DNA of 64,000 nucleotides from an uncultured Alphaproteobacteria bacterium (GTDB lineage Bacteria > Pseudomonadota > Alphaproteobacteria > RF32 > CAG-239), in assembly GCA_949493535.1 (NCBI GenBank), contig CASZWJ010000001.1:62001-126000 (forward strand). Reading direction: 5' to 3'. Within the stretch, counting starts at the first letter, position 1, and each line of letters begins with the position of its first letter. The translations under genes were made by a program, and so were the position numbers. Under the pieces are notes generated by a model that saw nothing but the letters and a program-made list of their open reading frames with translations, was not told the DNA's origin and made no database searches. Of the stretch, positions 25,832 to 33,831 are shown piece by piece.

Positions 25832-26506
25832 ATGACAAAAACATATAAAAAACTTATTATTTGGGATTTTGACGGCGTTATTGCCGACACAGAACATTTA
25901 TGGTTAGAAAACCGTCGCAAGCTACTAAAAAAATATTTCAACATCGACTGGGACTTAGCTGTAACAAATAATCACATCGGCGGCATGAACTGGCGAACCA
26001 GAATTGCAACATTGCAAAAAATGGGAATCCCCGTAAATGAAAAATTTGAAGAAGAAGCTACAGCCGCTGATTATGAAATAATGAACAAAGGTTTGAGTTT
26101 AACAGAAAATGTAAAAAAAATATTCCACCATGCAGAAATAAAACAATGTATTGCAACTGGCGGATCTATGGAAAAAACAAAACAAAAATTAAAAATGTGC
26201 AATATAGAAAAAATATTTTCGGATAATAATATTTTTGTAGCAGATATGGTTAAACAAGGCAAACCTGCTCCGGATTTGTTTTTGCATGCCGCAAAAATGA
26301 TGGGAGAGAAACCGGAAGAGTGCATTGTTATAGAAGATTCACCGGCAGGCATTAAAGCGGCCCAAAATGCAAAAATGGACGTTATAGCTTATACCGGCAG
26401 CAAGATGAATAATAACGCCGCATACAAAGAAAAAATAAAAAAACTCGGCGTCACTAAAATTTTTGACAATATGTATGATATTGAAAAATTGCTTTTCCCT
26501 AAATAA
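25832..26506 (+). CDS. HAD-superfamily phosphatase (beta-phosphoglucomutase-like)
   Basis: A 224-residue HAD hydrolase with motif I DFDGVIADTE (residues 10-19), motif II around CIATGGS, Lys in motif III (QGKPAPDLF) and motif IV IEDSPAGIKAAQNA. The cap domain is of the small helical type of beta-phosphoglucomutase and related sugar-phosphate phosphatases; the substrate cannot be read. A TTG at 25784 is in frame but the ATG at 25832 begins the normal domain. It is the only plus-strand gene between 9.3 and 28.4 kb and converges on rho. Confidence 0.85.
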   Translation: MTKTYKKLIIWDFDGVIADTEHLWLENRRKLLKKYFNIDWDLAVTNNHIGGMNWRTRIATLQKMGIPVNEKFEEEATAADYEIMNKGLSLTENVKKIFHHAEIKQCIATGGSMEKTKQKLKMCNIEKIFSDNNIFVADMVKQGKPAPDLFLHAAKMMGEKPEECIVIEDSPAGIKAAQNAKMDVIAYTGSKMNNNAAYKEKIKKLGVTKIFDNMYDIEKLLFPK

Positions 26507-26532
26507 AAAAGCCCCCAAAGGGGCTTTTTTTT
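26505..26532. terminator. Bidirectional terminator between HAD gene and rho
   Basis: Stem AAAAAAGCCCC / GGGGCTTTTTT with a 4-base loop CAAA and T8. The HAD stop (TAA) and the rho stop both overlap its flanks. Confidence 0.93.
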
Positions 26533-27784
26533 AAGAATTCATTGTATTGAAGAAATCTTGGTTATCCTTGCTTTGTTTTAATTTATCAAGCAAAAATTCC
26601 ATACCGTCTGTCATGCCCATTTGCATTAAAACTCGGCGCAAGACCCACATTTTTGACAAAGTGGCTTTATCAACCAACAGTTCTTCTTTACGCGTACCCG
26701 AACGGGTAATGTCTATTGTCGGGAACAAACGTTTATCCGTTAATTTTCTATCCAAAATGATTTCCGAGTTACCGGTACCTTTAAATTCTTCAAAGATAAC
26801 TTCGTCCATACGGGAACCCGTATCAATCAAGGCTGTGGCAATAATCGTCAAAGAACCGCCTTCTTCTACGTTTCTGGCCGCACCGAGCAAACGTTTCGGA
26901 CGTTGTAAAGCATTTGCATCCACACCTCCGGTCAAAACTTTGCCTGATGAAGGGATAACCGTATTATAAGCACGTCCCAAACGGGTGATAGAGTCTAAAA
27001 GAATTATTACATCCTTCTTTGTTTCTACCAAGCGTTTAGCTTTTTCTATTACCATTTCAGCAACCTGAACGTGACGCGCAGCCGGCTCATCAAAGGTGGA
27101 AGAAATTACTTCGCCTTTAACTGAGCGGGTCATATCCGTTACTTCTTCAGGGCGTTCGTCAATCAAAAGAACCATTAAATAAGCTTCCGGATGATTGGTC
27201 GCAATAGCATGGGCAATATTCTGCAACATAACGGTTTTACCGGTACGCGGCGGCGCAACAATCAGGCCTCGCTGGCCTTTGCCTTGGGGAGCTATCAAAT
27301 CAATGACGCGGGTTGTATAATCTTTATCGCCGCAGATGATGTCAAAATCTAGTTTTTCTGTAGGATAAAGGGGCGTCAGGTTATCAAAGTTTATTCGGAG
27401 TTTGGATTGTTCTGGATCTTCAAAATTAATACGGTTGACTTTAGTTAAAGCAAAATAACGTTCGTTATCTTTGGGAGCTCTGATTTCTCCTTCAACGGTA
27501 TCGCCTGTTCTTAAACCGAATTTTTTAACCTGAGACGGAGACACATAAATATCATCAGGTCCGGCAAGATAATTTGACTGGCTGGATCTTAAAAAGCCGA
27601 AGCCGTCTTGCAAAACTTCAATGGTACCTTCGCCGTATATAGTATTGTCATCACCCGCTACTTTTTTCAAAATAGCGAACATTAAATCTTGTTTGCGCAT
27701 GGAAGAAGCATCTTCAATGCCCAGATCCTCAGCTTGAGTAAGCAACTCTTTGGGGGATTTTTGTTTTAAGTCTTTTAAATTCAT
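26531..27784 (-). CDS. rho: Transcription termination factor Rho
   Basis: Hexameric RNA-dependent ATPase that ends transcription. The N-terminal domain ([10 protein letters not shown]) is followed by the cold-shock-like RNA-binding fold ([22 protein letters not shown]), Walker [15 protein letters not shown], Walker [16 protein letters not shown] and the R-loop/Q-loop region. At 417 residues it is a usual length with no insertion. It reads away from the proposed origin, co-oriented with the leftward fork; in many Alphaproteobacteria rho (with hemE) also borders the origin. Confidence 0.97.
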   Translation of the reverse strand: MNLKDLKQKSPKELLTQAEDLGIEDASSMRKQDLMFAILKKVAGDDNTIYGEGTIEVLQDGFGFLRSSQSNYLAGPDDIYVSPSQVKKFGLRTGDTVEGEIRAPKDNERYFALTKVNRINFEDPEQSKLRINFDNLTPLYPTEKLDFDIICGDKDYTTRVIDLIAPQGKGQRGLIVAPPRTGKTVMLQNIAHAIATNHPEAYLMVLLIDERPEEVTDMTRSVKGEVISSTFDEPAARHVQVAEMVIEKAKRLVETKKDVIILLDSITRLGRAYNTVIPSSGKVLTGGVDANALQRPKRLLGAARNVEEGGSLTIIATALIDTGSRMDEVIFEEFKGTGNSEIILDRKLTDKRLFPTIDITRSGTRKEELLVDKATLSKMWVLRRVLMQMGMTDGMEFLLDKLKQSKDNQDFFNTMNS

Positions 27785-28054
27785 TCTGACCTTGATTATA
27801 AGGGAAAAGTTAAACCAGTTAAATTGAAAAAAATAACATTAACTGTCATTAGGAAGGTAGTTTTTTTATATTATGTAATTATATTAATGTCAATGATGAA
27901 TCATTGGGATGAAAATCCTCTTTGCTTGTAAAAATTTTTGATACCGGTGTTCAGATTTTATTAACAGCCCCGCAGGGCTAATATATATTTTTAAAAGTTT
28001 AGTTGTTGATTGTATATTCCGGTGAATCCTGTTAATTATTTTTTATACCGTAAT

Positions 28055-28063
28055 TTATCCACA
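28055..28063 (+). promoter_or_regulatory. DnaA box 1
   Basis: TTATCCACA, a perfect consensus DnaA box, ending 2 bases before CtrA box 1. Confidence 0.85.
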
Positions 28064-28065
28064 TT

Positions 28066-28080
28066 TTAACCTTATGTTAA
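28066..28080. promoter_or_regulatory. CtrA box 1 of the origin
   Basis: TTAA-CCTTATG-TTAA, a perfect TTAA-N7-TTAA. Bound CtrA would occlude the adjacent DnaA box or the helicase-loading region, as in Caulobacter. Confidence 0.72.
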
Positions 28081-28291
28081 TAAGTTTGTGAATCAGATTC
28101 TCTCCGGATTCTTTTTTGTTAATCGTTTCAATCAGATAGTTTTGGCAATAAAAATTTTGGCTTGTTGTTGACAAATTAAGTTATCAGCATTTTTTACACC
28201 TGTTGATATAAGTTATTAACCTGTATATAACTTATATATATAAATTTGTTTTATGGTGATTAAATTGTATAACTCTTATCAGGAATGTCAG

Positions 28292-28300
28292 TTATGCACA
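28292..28300 (+). promoter_or_regulatory. DnaA box 2
   Basis: TTATGCACA, matching TTATNCACA, 5 bases before CtrA box 2. Same strand and same order as box 1 with its CtrA site. Confidence 0.78.
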
Positions 28301-28305
28301 AAAAG

Positions 28306-28320
28306 TTAATCTTCTGTTAA
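28306..28320. promoter_or_regulatory. CtrA box 2 of the origin
   Basis: TTAA-TCTTCTG-TTAA, a perfect TTAA-N7-TTAA directly after DnaA box 2. Confidence 0.72.
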
Positions 28321-28368
28321 TAACTCAGCAAGCCTTTGTAATCATTATTTAATTGCTGATTTTATAAT

Positions 28369-28383
28369 TTAAAGGCTTTTTAA
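28369..28383. promoter_or_regulatory. CtrA box 3 of the origin
   Basis: TTAA-AGGCTTT-TTAA, a perfect TTAA-N7-TTAA 25 bases before the coaE start. It could also control coaE transcription. Confidence 0.65.
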
Positions 28384-28408
28384 TAAAAAAAATTTAAGGT
28401 TTTTATCA

Positions 28409-28987
28409 ATGAAACTTATTGCAATTACCGGCTCTATCGGATGCGGCAAAACAACAATAGCCAAGGAATTGAAAAAACTCGGTTTTACTGTTTTTGATGT
28501 CGACGGCTGGGTTCGCAGGCTGTATTTTAAAAACGATTTTATTAATACAATCGTTGAAAATTTTCCCGAAACAGCGGAAAACGGCGTTTTTAATAAAAGA
28601 AAACTCAGAAATCTGGTTTTTGACGATAATAAAAAGCTCAAAATGCTTGAGGGTTTGATACATCCTTTTTTGAATAATCAGTTAAAAGAGATAATCCGGC
28701 GCAATGCCTGCTATGATGATTTGTTTTTTTTAGATGTAGCTCTGTTGTTTGAAATGGGTTGGGATAAATATTGCGATTTGGTTATGGTTGCCGATGTCGA
28801 TGCAGAAATTCAAAAACAAAGGGTTATGGCAAGAGACAATGTTTCTGCCGAGCATTTTGAAAAAATTAATAATGTTCAGATGAGTCAGGCTGACAAAAAA
28901 GCTTTATCTGATGTGATTATTGAAACAGATGTGCCGCTGAATTTATTAAAAGCTCAGCTTATCAGTGTGATTGAAGGGTTGGAATAA
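28409..28987 (+). CDS. coaE: Dephospho-CoA kinase
   Basis: Final step of coenzyme A synthesis: phosphorylation of the ribose 3'-OH of dephospho-CoA. Walker A ITGSIGCGKTTIAKEL is at residues 5-20, the DxD-like FDVDGWVRRLY follows and DVALLFEMGWDKYCD is the substrate lid region. 192 residues. Its stop overlaps the dnaQ start (TAATG), so the two are coupled; coaE-dnaQ beside the origin is widespread in Alphaproteobacteria. Confidence 0.95.
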   Translation: MKLIAITGSIGCGKTTIAKELKKLGFTVFDVDGWVRRLYFKNDFINTIVENFPETAENGVFNKRKLRNLVFDDNKKLKMLEGLIHPFLNNQLKEIIRRNACYDDLFFLDVALLFEMGWDKYCDLVMVADVDAEIQKQRVMARDNVSAEHFEKINNVQMSQADKKALSDVIIETDVPLNLLKAQLISVIEGLE

Positions 28988-29694
28988 TGGTTAGAGAGAT
29001 TGTTTTTGATACAGAAACAACGGGTTTTGATGCGGAAAAGGGCGACCGTTTGGTCGAAATCGGCGCTGTCGAGCTGATTAACCATATGCCGACCGGAAAA
29101 GTTTATCATCAATATATTAATCCGCAGCGCGAAGTTCCCGAAGATGCTTTCAGAGTTCATGGTTTATCTTATGAGTTTTTGAAAGATTTTCCAACTTTTG
29201 ACCAAGTAGTTGACGAATGGCTGGAATTTGTCGGCGATGATTCAATATTGGTTGCGCATAATGCTTCTTTTGATATTAATTTTTGCAACTATGAACAAAA
29301 ATGTTTAAATAAAATCGAATTTAAATGGGATAGGGTTATTGATACGCTGGAAATTGCGCGCAATATGTTTCCCGGTTCACGCGTTAATTTGGATGCTTTG
29401 TGTAAGCGTTTCGGCATAGACAACTCTAACCGTACCAAACACGGCGCTTTGCTCGATGCCGAATTATTGGCAGAAGTTTATTTGCAGCTTATCGGCGGAC
29501 AAGAACCAAGTATGATGTTTGATGAAAAAAAATCAGCATCGTCTTCTGTTTTTGTTGCCGAAAAAATTGATAGAAAATTCAGGGAAGCCCGTCAGTTTTC
29601 TTTGAGTGAAGAAGAAATACAGAAGCATAAAGATTTTTTGGAAAGCAAACTCAAAGGGGCTTTGTGGTATGCTGAAACCAAACCTGCCGAATAA
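28987..29694 (+). CDS. dnaQ: DNA polymerase III epsilon subunit (3'-5' proofreading exonuclease)
   Basis: DEDDh exonuclease that proofreads in the replicative polymerase. ExoI EIVFDTETTGFD (Asp and Glu ligands, residues 4-15), ExoII VAHNASFDINF and ExoIII KHGALLDAELLAEVYLQL are complete. The C-terminal tail (about 175-235) is the polymerase-binding part. It ends 7 bases before the convergent smr stop, with no hairpin between. Confidence 0.95.
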   Translation: MVREIVFDTETTGFDAEKGDRLVEIGAVELINHMPTGKVYHQYINPQREVPEDAFRVHGLSYEFLKDFPTFDQVVDEWLEFVGDDSILVAHNASFDINFCNYEQKCLNKIEFKWDRVIDTLEIARNMFPGSRVNLDALCKRFGIDNSNRTKHGALLDAELLAEVYLQLIGGQEPSMMFDEKKSASSSVFVAEKIDRKFREARQFSLSEEEIQKHKDFLESKLKGALWYAETKPAE

Positions 29695-29701
29695 GGAATA
29701 A

Positions 29702-30241
29702 TTACCTTTTTCTGCGGAGCAAAACGTAAACGGCACCTTCTCCGCCGTCTTTAATCTGTGCTTGGGCTATACTTAAAATAAGCGGTCTTAGTTGCGGGCT
29801 GTTCAGCCATTGCGGAACTCTTTCCCTTATTATGCCGTGTTTGGTGTAAATATCGTTTTCGGGGCGGGGAAGCCCTTTGCCTGTTACGATTAAGACGCAG
29901 CGTAAGCCATCAATATAAGCGTTTTTTATAAAATTATCGACAGCATCCCAAGCGGCATCTTCCGTATATCCGTGCAAATCAATCCGCCGTTCGATTTTAA
30001 ATTCCCCGCGCCGGAATTTTTGCGCCGTATTGCGATCTATGTCGGCTGTTTTTCCTATTACCAATTCATTTAATTTACAGCCTGAATAAACTTGGGTGTT
30101 GTCAATGCTGTTTCTTATCGGCGGCAATTCTACTTCCGGCTTTTCAATTTGCTGCGGTTGTTCGGTTTTGGTGATTTGTTTGGTTAATTCAGCCCAAAGC
30201 AATTCATCGTCACTATTTATTTGCGGCTGATTTTTTTTCAT
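29702..30241 (-). CDS. Smr-domain protein
   Basis: A 179-residue protein with a C-terminal Smr (MutS2-type nuclease) domain: RRIDLHGYTEDAAWDAVDNFI, then VLIVTGKG and the end VYVLLRRK. Single-domain Smr proteins have been reported as nucleases acting on RNA or branched DNA, and some rescue collided ribosomes; role here unknown. Located in the conserved coaE/dnaQ-smr-mltA-tim44-secB neighbourhood. Its start overlaps the upstream membrane-protein gene by 29 bases; the ribosome site is weak, suggesting coupled translation. Confidence 0.88.
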   Translation of the reverse strand: MKKNQPQINSDDELLWAELTKQITKTEQPQQIEKPEVELPPIRNSIDNTQVYSGCKLNELVIGKTADIDRNTAQKFRRGEFKIERRIDLHGYTEDAAWDAVDNFIKNAYIDGLRCVLIVTGKGLPRPENDIYTKHGIIRERVPQWLNSPQLRPLILSIAQAQIKDGGEGAVYVLLRRKR

Positions 30242-30707
30242 TTGGGGTTTTATCCTTAGGTTCGTCTAACATCAAATCTGAAAAATTGAGTATGACAAAT
30301 TCTTTCCAGTCACCATCGGGAGAGACGCATCCTAATTTTTTATTTTCGGCATTGACTAAAACAATGCCGCCGAATTTCCATAATTTTTCACAATTATCAT
30401 AAGAAGAAACCATATAATTTTTGGTTCTTTCAATCATAATGCGGTGTAGTTTTTTCTTGATTTTGGTTGAATAAACCATTGTCATGGCCACAATGAAAAA
30501 TAGTCCGAAAATAACGCCGACGGAAATTATTAATATCAGGCCTATCAGTATCGGAATCAGGATCGGAAGCAGACATTCCCAAGGATTATAAACAGGGGAT
30601 CCCGAACGGTTGATTTTGGCATAATCAAGGTATAAGCGCAATTTATCTTGGGCAACTGCTTTTTGCAATGCTTTGAATGTCAGGCTGTCGGCTCGGTTGC
30701 GGCTCAT
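30213..30707 (-). CDS. Membrane protein of unknown function
   Basis: A 164-residue protein with one long double-length hydrophobic region (about residues 45-80, LLPILIPILIGLILIISVGVIFGLFFIVAMTMV), probably two passes, and a soluble C-terminal half with a hydrophobic beta-like core (FGGIVLVNAENKKLG). I do not recognise a family. It sits between mltA and smr in the same orientation and abuts mltA, so an envelope role is plausible but not shown. Confidence 0.6.
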   Translation of the reverse strand: MSRNRADSLTFKALQKAVAQDKLRLYLDYAKINRSGSPVYNPWECLLPILIPILIGLILIISVGVIFGLFFIVAMTMVYSTKIKKKLHRIMIERTKNYMVSSYDNCEKLWKFGGIVLVNAENKKLGCVSPDGDWKEFVILNFSDLMLDEPKDKTPNEKKSAANK

Positions 30708-31868
30708 TTATTTTACCTCCGGATTATTGGGCAGAAGAATATAATATTGCCCTTTGGCATTCATTCTTCCCGCTTTTTCAAGGATACTGTCATCTCCGCT
30801 TCCCCAAAAATAATCTCCGCGGACAGCTCCTTTGATTGCTCCGCCAATGTCTTGAGCTACGACCAATTTGTTAATAGGCTCTTTATCCGGTCCGGTTGTT
30901 TCTAACCATAGTAATGAGCCGAGCGGGATAAAAGATTTATCTACGGCTAAAGAACGTCCTGCCGTTAACGAAACGCCTTGAGCGCCGATAGGCCCGTCAG
31001 CATTTGAAAGGCGATGAAAAACATAACGGTGGTTTTGGTTCATCGGCACCAAAGCTTCATCATAATTTTCTTTGAGCCATTTTTTTATATTGCCCATGGA
31101 CGCTTTTCCGGGCTCTATCAAGCCTTTTTCCAGCAAAATGCTGCCGATACCCTTGAAATCGCGGCCGTTATTTTCGGCATAACCTATACGGACTTTGCTG
31201 CTATCATCTAACGTTGCAACGGCAGAGCCTTGGATTTGCATGACGTATATGTCGACGTAACTGTCAGCCCATAAGATAACCGGTGCATCCAAATCTTGTT
31301 TGGTTATTTCGTCACGCGTGAAATAAGGCACAAGCTTTTTGTTTTCTATGCGCCCGACCAATCTCTTGGCAGGAAGGGAAGAGTCAAAATCCCGTAAATT
31401 GACTTCAATCAAATCATTCGGACGCCCGTAGACCGGAAAGCGGTATTTGTCACTTTTATTATAAGAAGCGTTAAGCTCCGATTCATAATATGATGTGAAT
31501 TTTCCTTCCGGAGAATTGTTGTAAGTAACCAGCCAAGGAGTGAAATTCTTTTCAAAAAAACGGCGATAATTTTTAGGGTGAACGGTGTTAATTTTTTTGC
31601 ATAGCTTTTTATAATCTTTTGTTTTTATTTTTATTTCGGCATTGCCAAGATATTCGGCAGGGCTTGATGAGATTTTTGAACAAGACTTTTTAAAAGCGGC
31701 AACGGCATTGCCCAGTTTGTCGGCATTCCACCCTTTTAAATCTTTGTAATTTGCTTTTTCGAGTTTTACGGCCGGCATTTGAGTTTCAGGCAGCGGCTGC
31801 TTATCATTTTCTTCGCAAGAAAAAAGGAAAAAGCACAGGCATAGTATTTTCAGTAGTCTGCAAGTCAT
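30708..31868 (-). CDS. mltA: Membrane-bound lytic murein transglycosylase A
   Basis: Outer-membrane lipoprotein that cleaves peptidoglycan glycan strands with 1,6-anhydro product formation. Lipobox LFFSC-type end (FLFSCEEND, Cys18), then the MltA domain (TPWLVTYNNSPEGKFTSYYE; GRPNDLIEVNLRDF) and the C-terminal 3D domain with GAQGVSLTAGRSLAVD and VAQDIGGAIKGAVRGDYFWG including the conserved Asp. 386 residues. It starts on the last base of the Tim44-like gene's stop region, as in other Alphaproteobacteria. Confidence 0.93.
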   Translation of the reverse strand: MTCRLLKILCLCFFLFSCEENDKQPLPETQMPAVKLEKANYKDLKGWNADKLGNAVAAFKKSCSKISSSPAEYLGNAEIKIKTKDYKKLCKKINTVHPKNYRRFFEKNFTPWLVTYNNSPEGKFTSYYESELNASYNKSDKYRFPVYGRPNDLIEVNLRDFDSSLPAKRLVGRIENKKLVPYFTRDEITKQDLDAPVILWADSYVDIYVMQIQGSAVATLDDSSKVRIGYAENNGRDFKGIGSILLEKGLIEPGKASMGNIKKWLKENYDEALVPMNQNHRYVFHRLSNADGPIGAQGVSLTAGRSLAVDKSFIPLGSLLWLETTGPDKEPINKLVVAQDIGGAIKGAVRGDYFWGSGDDSILEKAGRMNAKGQYYILLPNNPEVK

Positions 31869-32527
31869 TATTTTTTAGTTGATGCAAGCATCCAGTTAGG
31901 GTTGGTTGAAGTCAGGGCTTTTTCGAAAGTCCATTTGTCATTTATGGATTGGATATATTGTTCGTCGCCTTCAATGACGGTTCCGGCTTTGTCTTTTAAC
32001 AGGTTTACCTGTTGAGAGATGAAGTCCACGGTAATTTTTGCGATGTTGTTTTTGTTTATTTTAACATCAACGATTTCCGCTTTGTCAAAACCGATAAAAT
32101 CTGTTTCTGAAATAATGCCTTCAACTCTGCGTTTTTCTATAATTTCTTGAAATTTTTTCAAAATGTTTTTGTTTACCAGCATTTCAAGCGTTTCAATGTC
32201 GCCTTTGCTGAATGCTTCAACAATAATTTCAAAAGCCCTTTTGGCGCCGTTGATGAAGGTTTCTTTATCAAAGCCCGGAATTTTCTGAAGTTCTTTTTCC
32301 GTTTCCGTGAGGTTTATTTCTTTTAATTCGTTAGTTTTTGCCGCCGGCATTTTATTTTGTTTTTCCGCTTCCTGCATAATGATGTCAAGAATTTTGGCTG
32401 CGTTTTCTTCGGATATTTTTGTATTTTCTAAACCTTCGGGGCGGGTTCCCAAAAGAGATTTTAGTTTTTGGTAAATAACTATTACAACGAGCAAAAGAAC
32501 AATGATGTCAAAATATGATGTTATCAT
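31868..32527 (-). CDS. Tim44-like (TimA) inner-membrane-anchored protein
   Basis: A 219-residue protein with an N-terminal membrane anchor (FDIIVLLLVVIVIYQKL) and a C-terminal Tim44/NTF2-like domain: FINGAKRAFEIIVEAFSKGD, FQEIIEKRR, and a last strand WTFEKALTSTNPNWMLAS. Bacterial relatives of mitochondrial Tim44; function proposed in membrane-protein handling. Ends directly at mltA, divergent from secB, the classic alphaproteobacterial arrangement. Confidence 0.88.
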   Translation of the reverse strand: MITSYFDIIVLLLVVIVIYQKLKSLLGTRPEGLENTKISEENAAKILDIIMQEAEKQNKMPAAKTNELKEINLTETEKELQKIPGFDKETFINGAKRAFEIIVEAFSKGDIETLEMLVNKNILKKFQEIIEKRRVEGIISETDFIGFDKAEIVDVKINKNNIAKITVDFISQQVNLLKDKAGTVIEGDEQYIQSINDKWTFEKALTSTNPNWMLASTKK

Positions 32528-32694
32528 AGTGCCTGTTTTTCCTTAAAAAGTCTCACATGCCTTTAATATAGGGGTTAATTGCCATGTTATCAATATAAAT
32601 TATGTTTATTAAAAAACATCTAATTAATTGACCTTGATAATTTTTGAGTGTAACTCTAAATTAAAAGCAATTGTTTTTTTCACAGGAGAAAATT

Positions 32695-33159
32695 ATGGAA
32701 CAGGATAATAATCCGCAAATGGAAAATAATGAAGCCCAAGGTCCGGCTATTACGATTAACAGCCAGTATATCAAAGATTTTTCTTTAGAAATACCTCATG
32801 CTCCGGAAATATTTTTGGAGATTAAAGGAAATCCGGACGTTAATATTAATGTTGATGTCAGTGCCCGCAATTTAAAAGAAAATTTTTATAATGTCGATTT
32901 GGTTTTTGCCATTAACGGCGACGTGAGCGGCAAAAAGCTTTTCGTTATTGAGCTTACTTATGCCGGCGTTGTCCAGCTCAATATTCCGCAAGAGCATATT
33001 GAGCCGGTCTTAATGATTGAAATTCCGAGAATGCTGTTTCCTTTTGCCCGCCAGATTATCACAACATCATTGACGGAAGCAGGCTTGCCGCCGTTTATGA
33101 TTAATCCTATTGATTTTGTGCAAATGTATCAGGCCAGAAAGAATGCTGATAAAAAATAA
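32695..33159 (+). CDS. secB: Protein-export chaperone SecB
   Basis: Tetrameric chaperone that keeps preproteins unfolded and passes them to SecA. QYIKDFSLEIPHAPEIF, NVDVSARNL and LLFPFARQII-type (MLFPFARQIITTSL) plus PPFMINPIDF are family motifs. The ATG at 32695 follows CAGGAGAAAA and is preferred to 32671. The 143-base gap to the Tim44-like gene holds its promoter. Confidence 0.95.
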   Translation: MEQDNNPQMENNEAQGPAITINSQYIKDFSLEIPHAPEIFLEIKGNPDVNINVDVSARNLKENFYNVDLVFAINGDVSGKKLFVIELTYAGVVQLNIPQEHIEPVLMIEIPRMLFPFARQIITTSLTEAGLPPFMINPIDFVQMYQARKNADKK

Positions 33160-33160
33160 T

Positions 33161-33192
33161 AAAAAAGGGCTGATTAATTTCAGCCTTTTTTA
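33161..33192. terminator. Bidirectional terminator between secB and nth
   Basis: Stem AAAAAGGGCTGA / TCAGCCTTTTT with TTAATT loop (one G bulged), T-runs on both strands, between the convergent stops of secB and nth. Confidence 0.85.
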
Positions 33193-33195
33193 TTG

Positions 33196-33831
33196 TTAAA
33201 TTCTTTTGTCTTTACTGTGGCAGTAAGCGGCAATCGGACAATCGGGGCAATCAGGCTTTTGCGCTTTGCAAATATATCGTCCGAACAAGACCAGCCAGTG
33301 GTTGGCATTTTTTACATATTCTGGCGGCAAAACTTTTAATAAATCCAATTCTATTGCCAGCGGCGTTTTTCCTTCGCTGAAACCCAATCGGTGAGAAATG
33401 CGCATAACATGAGTATCCACAGCAAGTGTCGGTTTGTCAAACCAGACGTTAAGTACGACATTGGCTGTTTTTCTGCCGACGCCGGGTAATTTTTCCAAAG
33501 CTTCGCGGTTTTCCGGAACTTCGCCCAAATGTTTTTCGACCAGTTCTTTGCTTAAGGCGATGATGTTTTTGGCCTTGTTGTTATATAAGCCTATGGTTTT
33601 GATGTATTCTTTTAATTTTTCTTCGCCCAAATCAGCCATTTTTTGCGGCGTGTCGGCGATTTCAAACAAGGCTTTGGTTGCTTTATTGACGCCCTTGTCT
33701 GTGCTTTGGGCTGACAAGACGACGGCGACTAATAAGGTGAAAGCGTTTTTGTAATCCAGTTCGCAGCGCGGGTTGGGGTCTTTTGCCGCAAAAACAGACA
33801 TTATTTCCAATATTTCTTTTTTAGCCCTCAT
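33196..33831 (-). CDS. nth: Endonuclease III
   Basis: Base-excision-repair glycosylase/AP lyase for oxidised pyrimidines. HhH motif LEKLPGVGRKTANVVLN with catalytic Lys, catalytic Asp in LAVDTHVMRISHRLGF and the [4Fe-4S] loop C-x6-C-x2-C-x5-C (ICKAQKPDCPDCPIAAYC). The ATG at 33831 overlaps the tsaD stop by ATGA, indicating coupling; the longer frame to 33885 is in tsaD coding sequence. Confidence 0.95.
   Translation of the reverse strand: MRAKKEILEIMSVFAAKDPNPRCELDYKNAFTLLVAVVLSAQSTDKGVNKATKALFEIADTPQKMADLGEEKLKEYIKTIGLYNNKAKNIIALSKELVEKHLGEVPENREALEKLPGVGRKTANVVLNVWFDKPTLAVDTHVMRISHRLGFSEGKTPLAIELDLLKVLPPEYVKNANHWLVLFGRYICKAQKPDCPDCPIAAYCHSKDKRI

Larger units (their letters stand above)
27785..28408. 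other. oriC: Proposed chromosome replication origin (oriC)
   Basis: A 624-base gene-free AT-rich segment between divergent rho and coaE. It holds two DnaA boxes, three perfect CtrA-type boxes (described separately), near matches to the CtrA motif at about 28033 and 28217, and five GANTC sites (27898, 28024, 28090, 28096, 28107). A very AT-rich stretch at about 28218-28255 (TATATAAC and TATATATATAA) could be the unwinding element. A small GC-rich hairpin AGCCC/GGGCT lies at 27966-27979. Gene orientation switches here from mainly minus to mainly plus. In Caulobacter the origin also lies in the rho/hemE neighbourhood and has DnaA, CtrA and GANTC sites; hemE is missing here. Confidence 0.82.
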
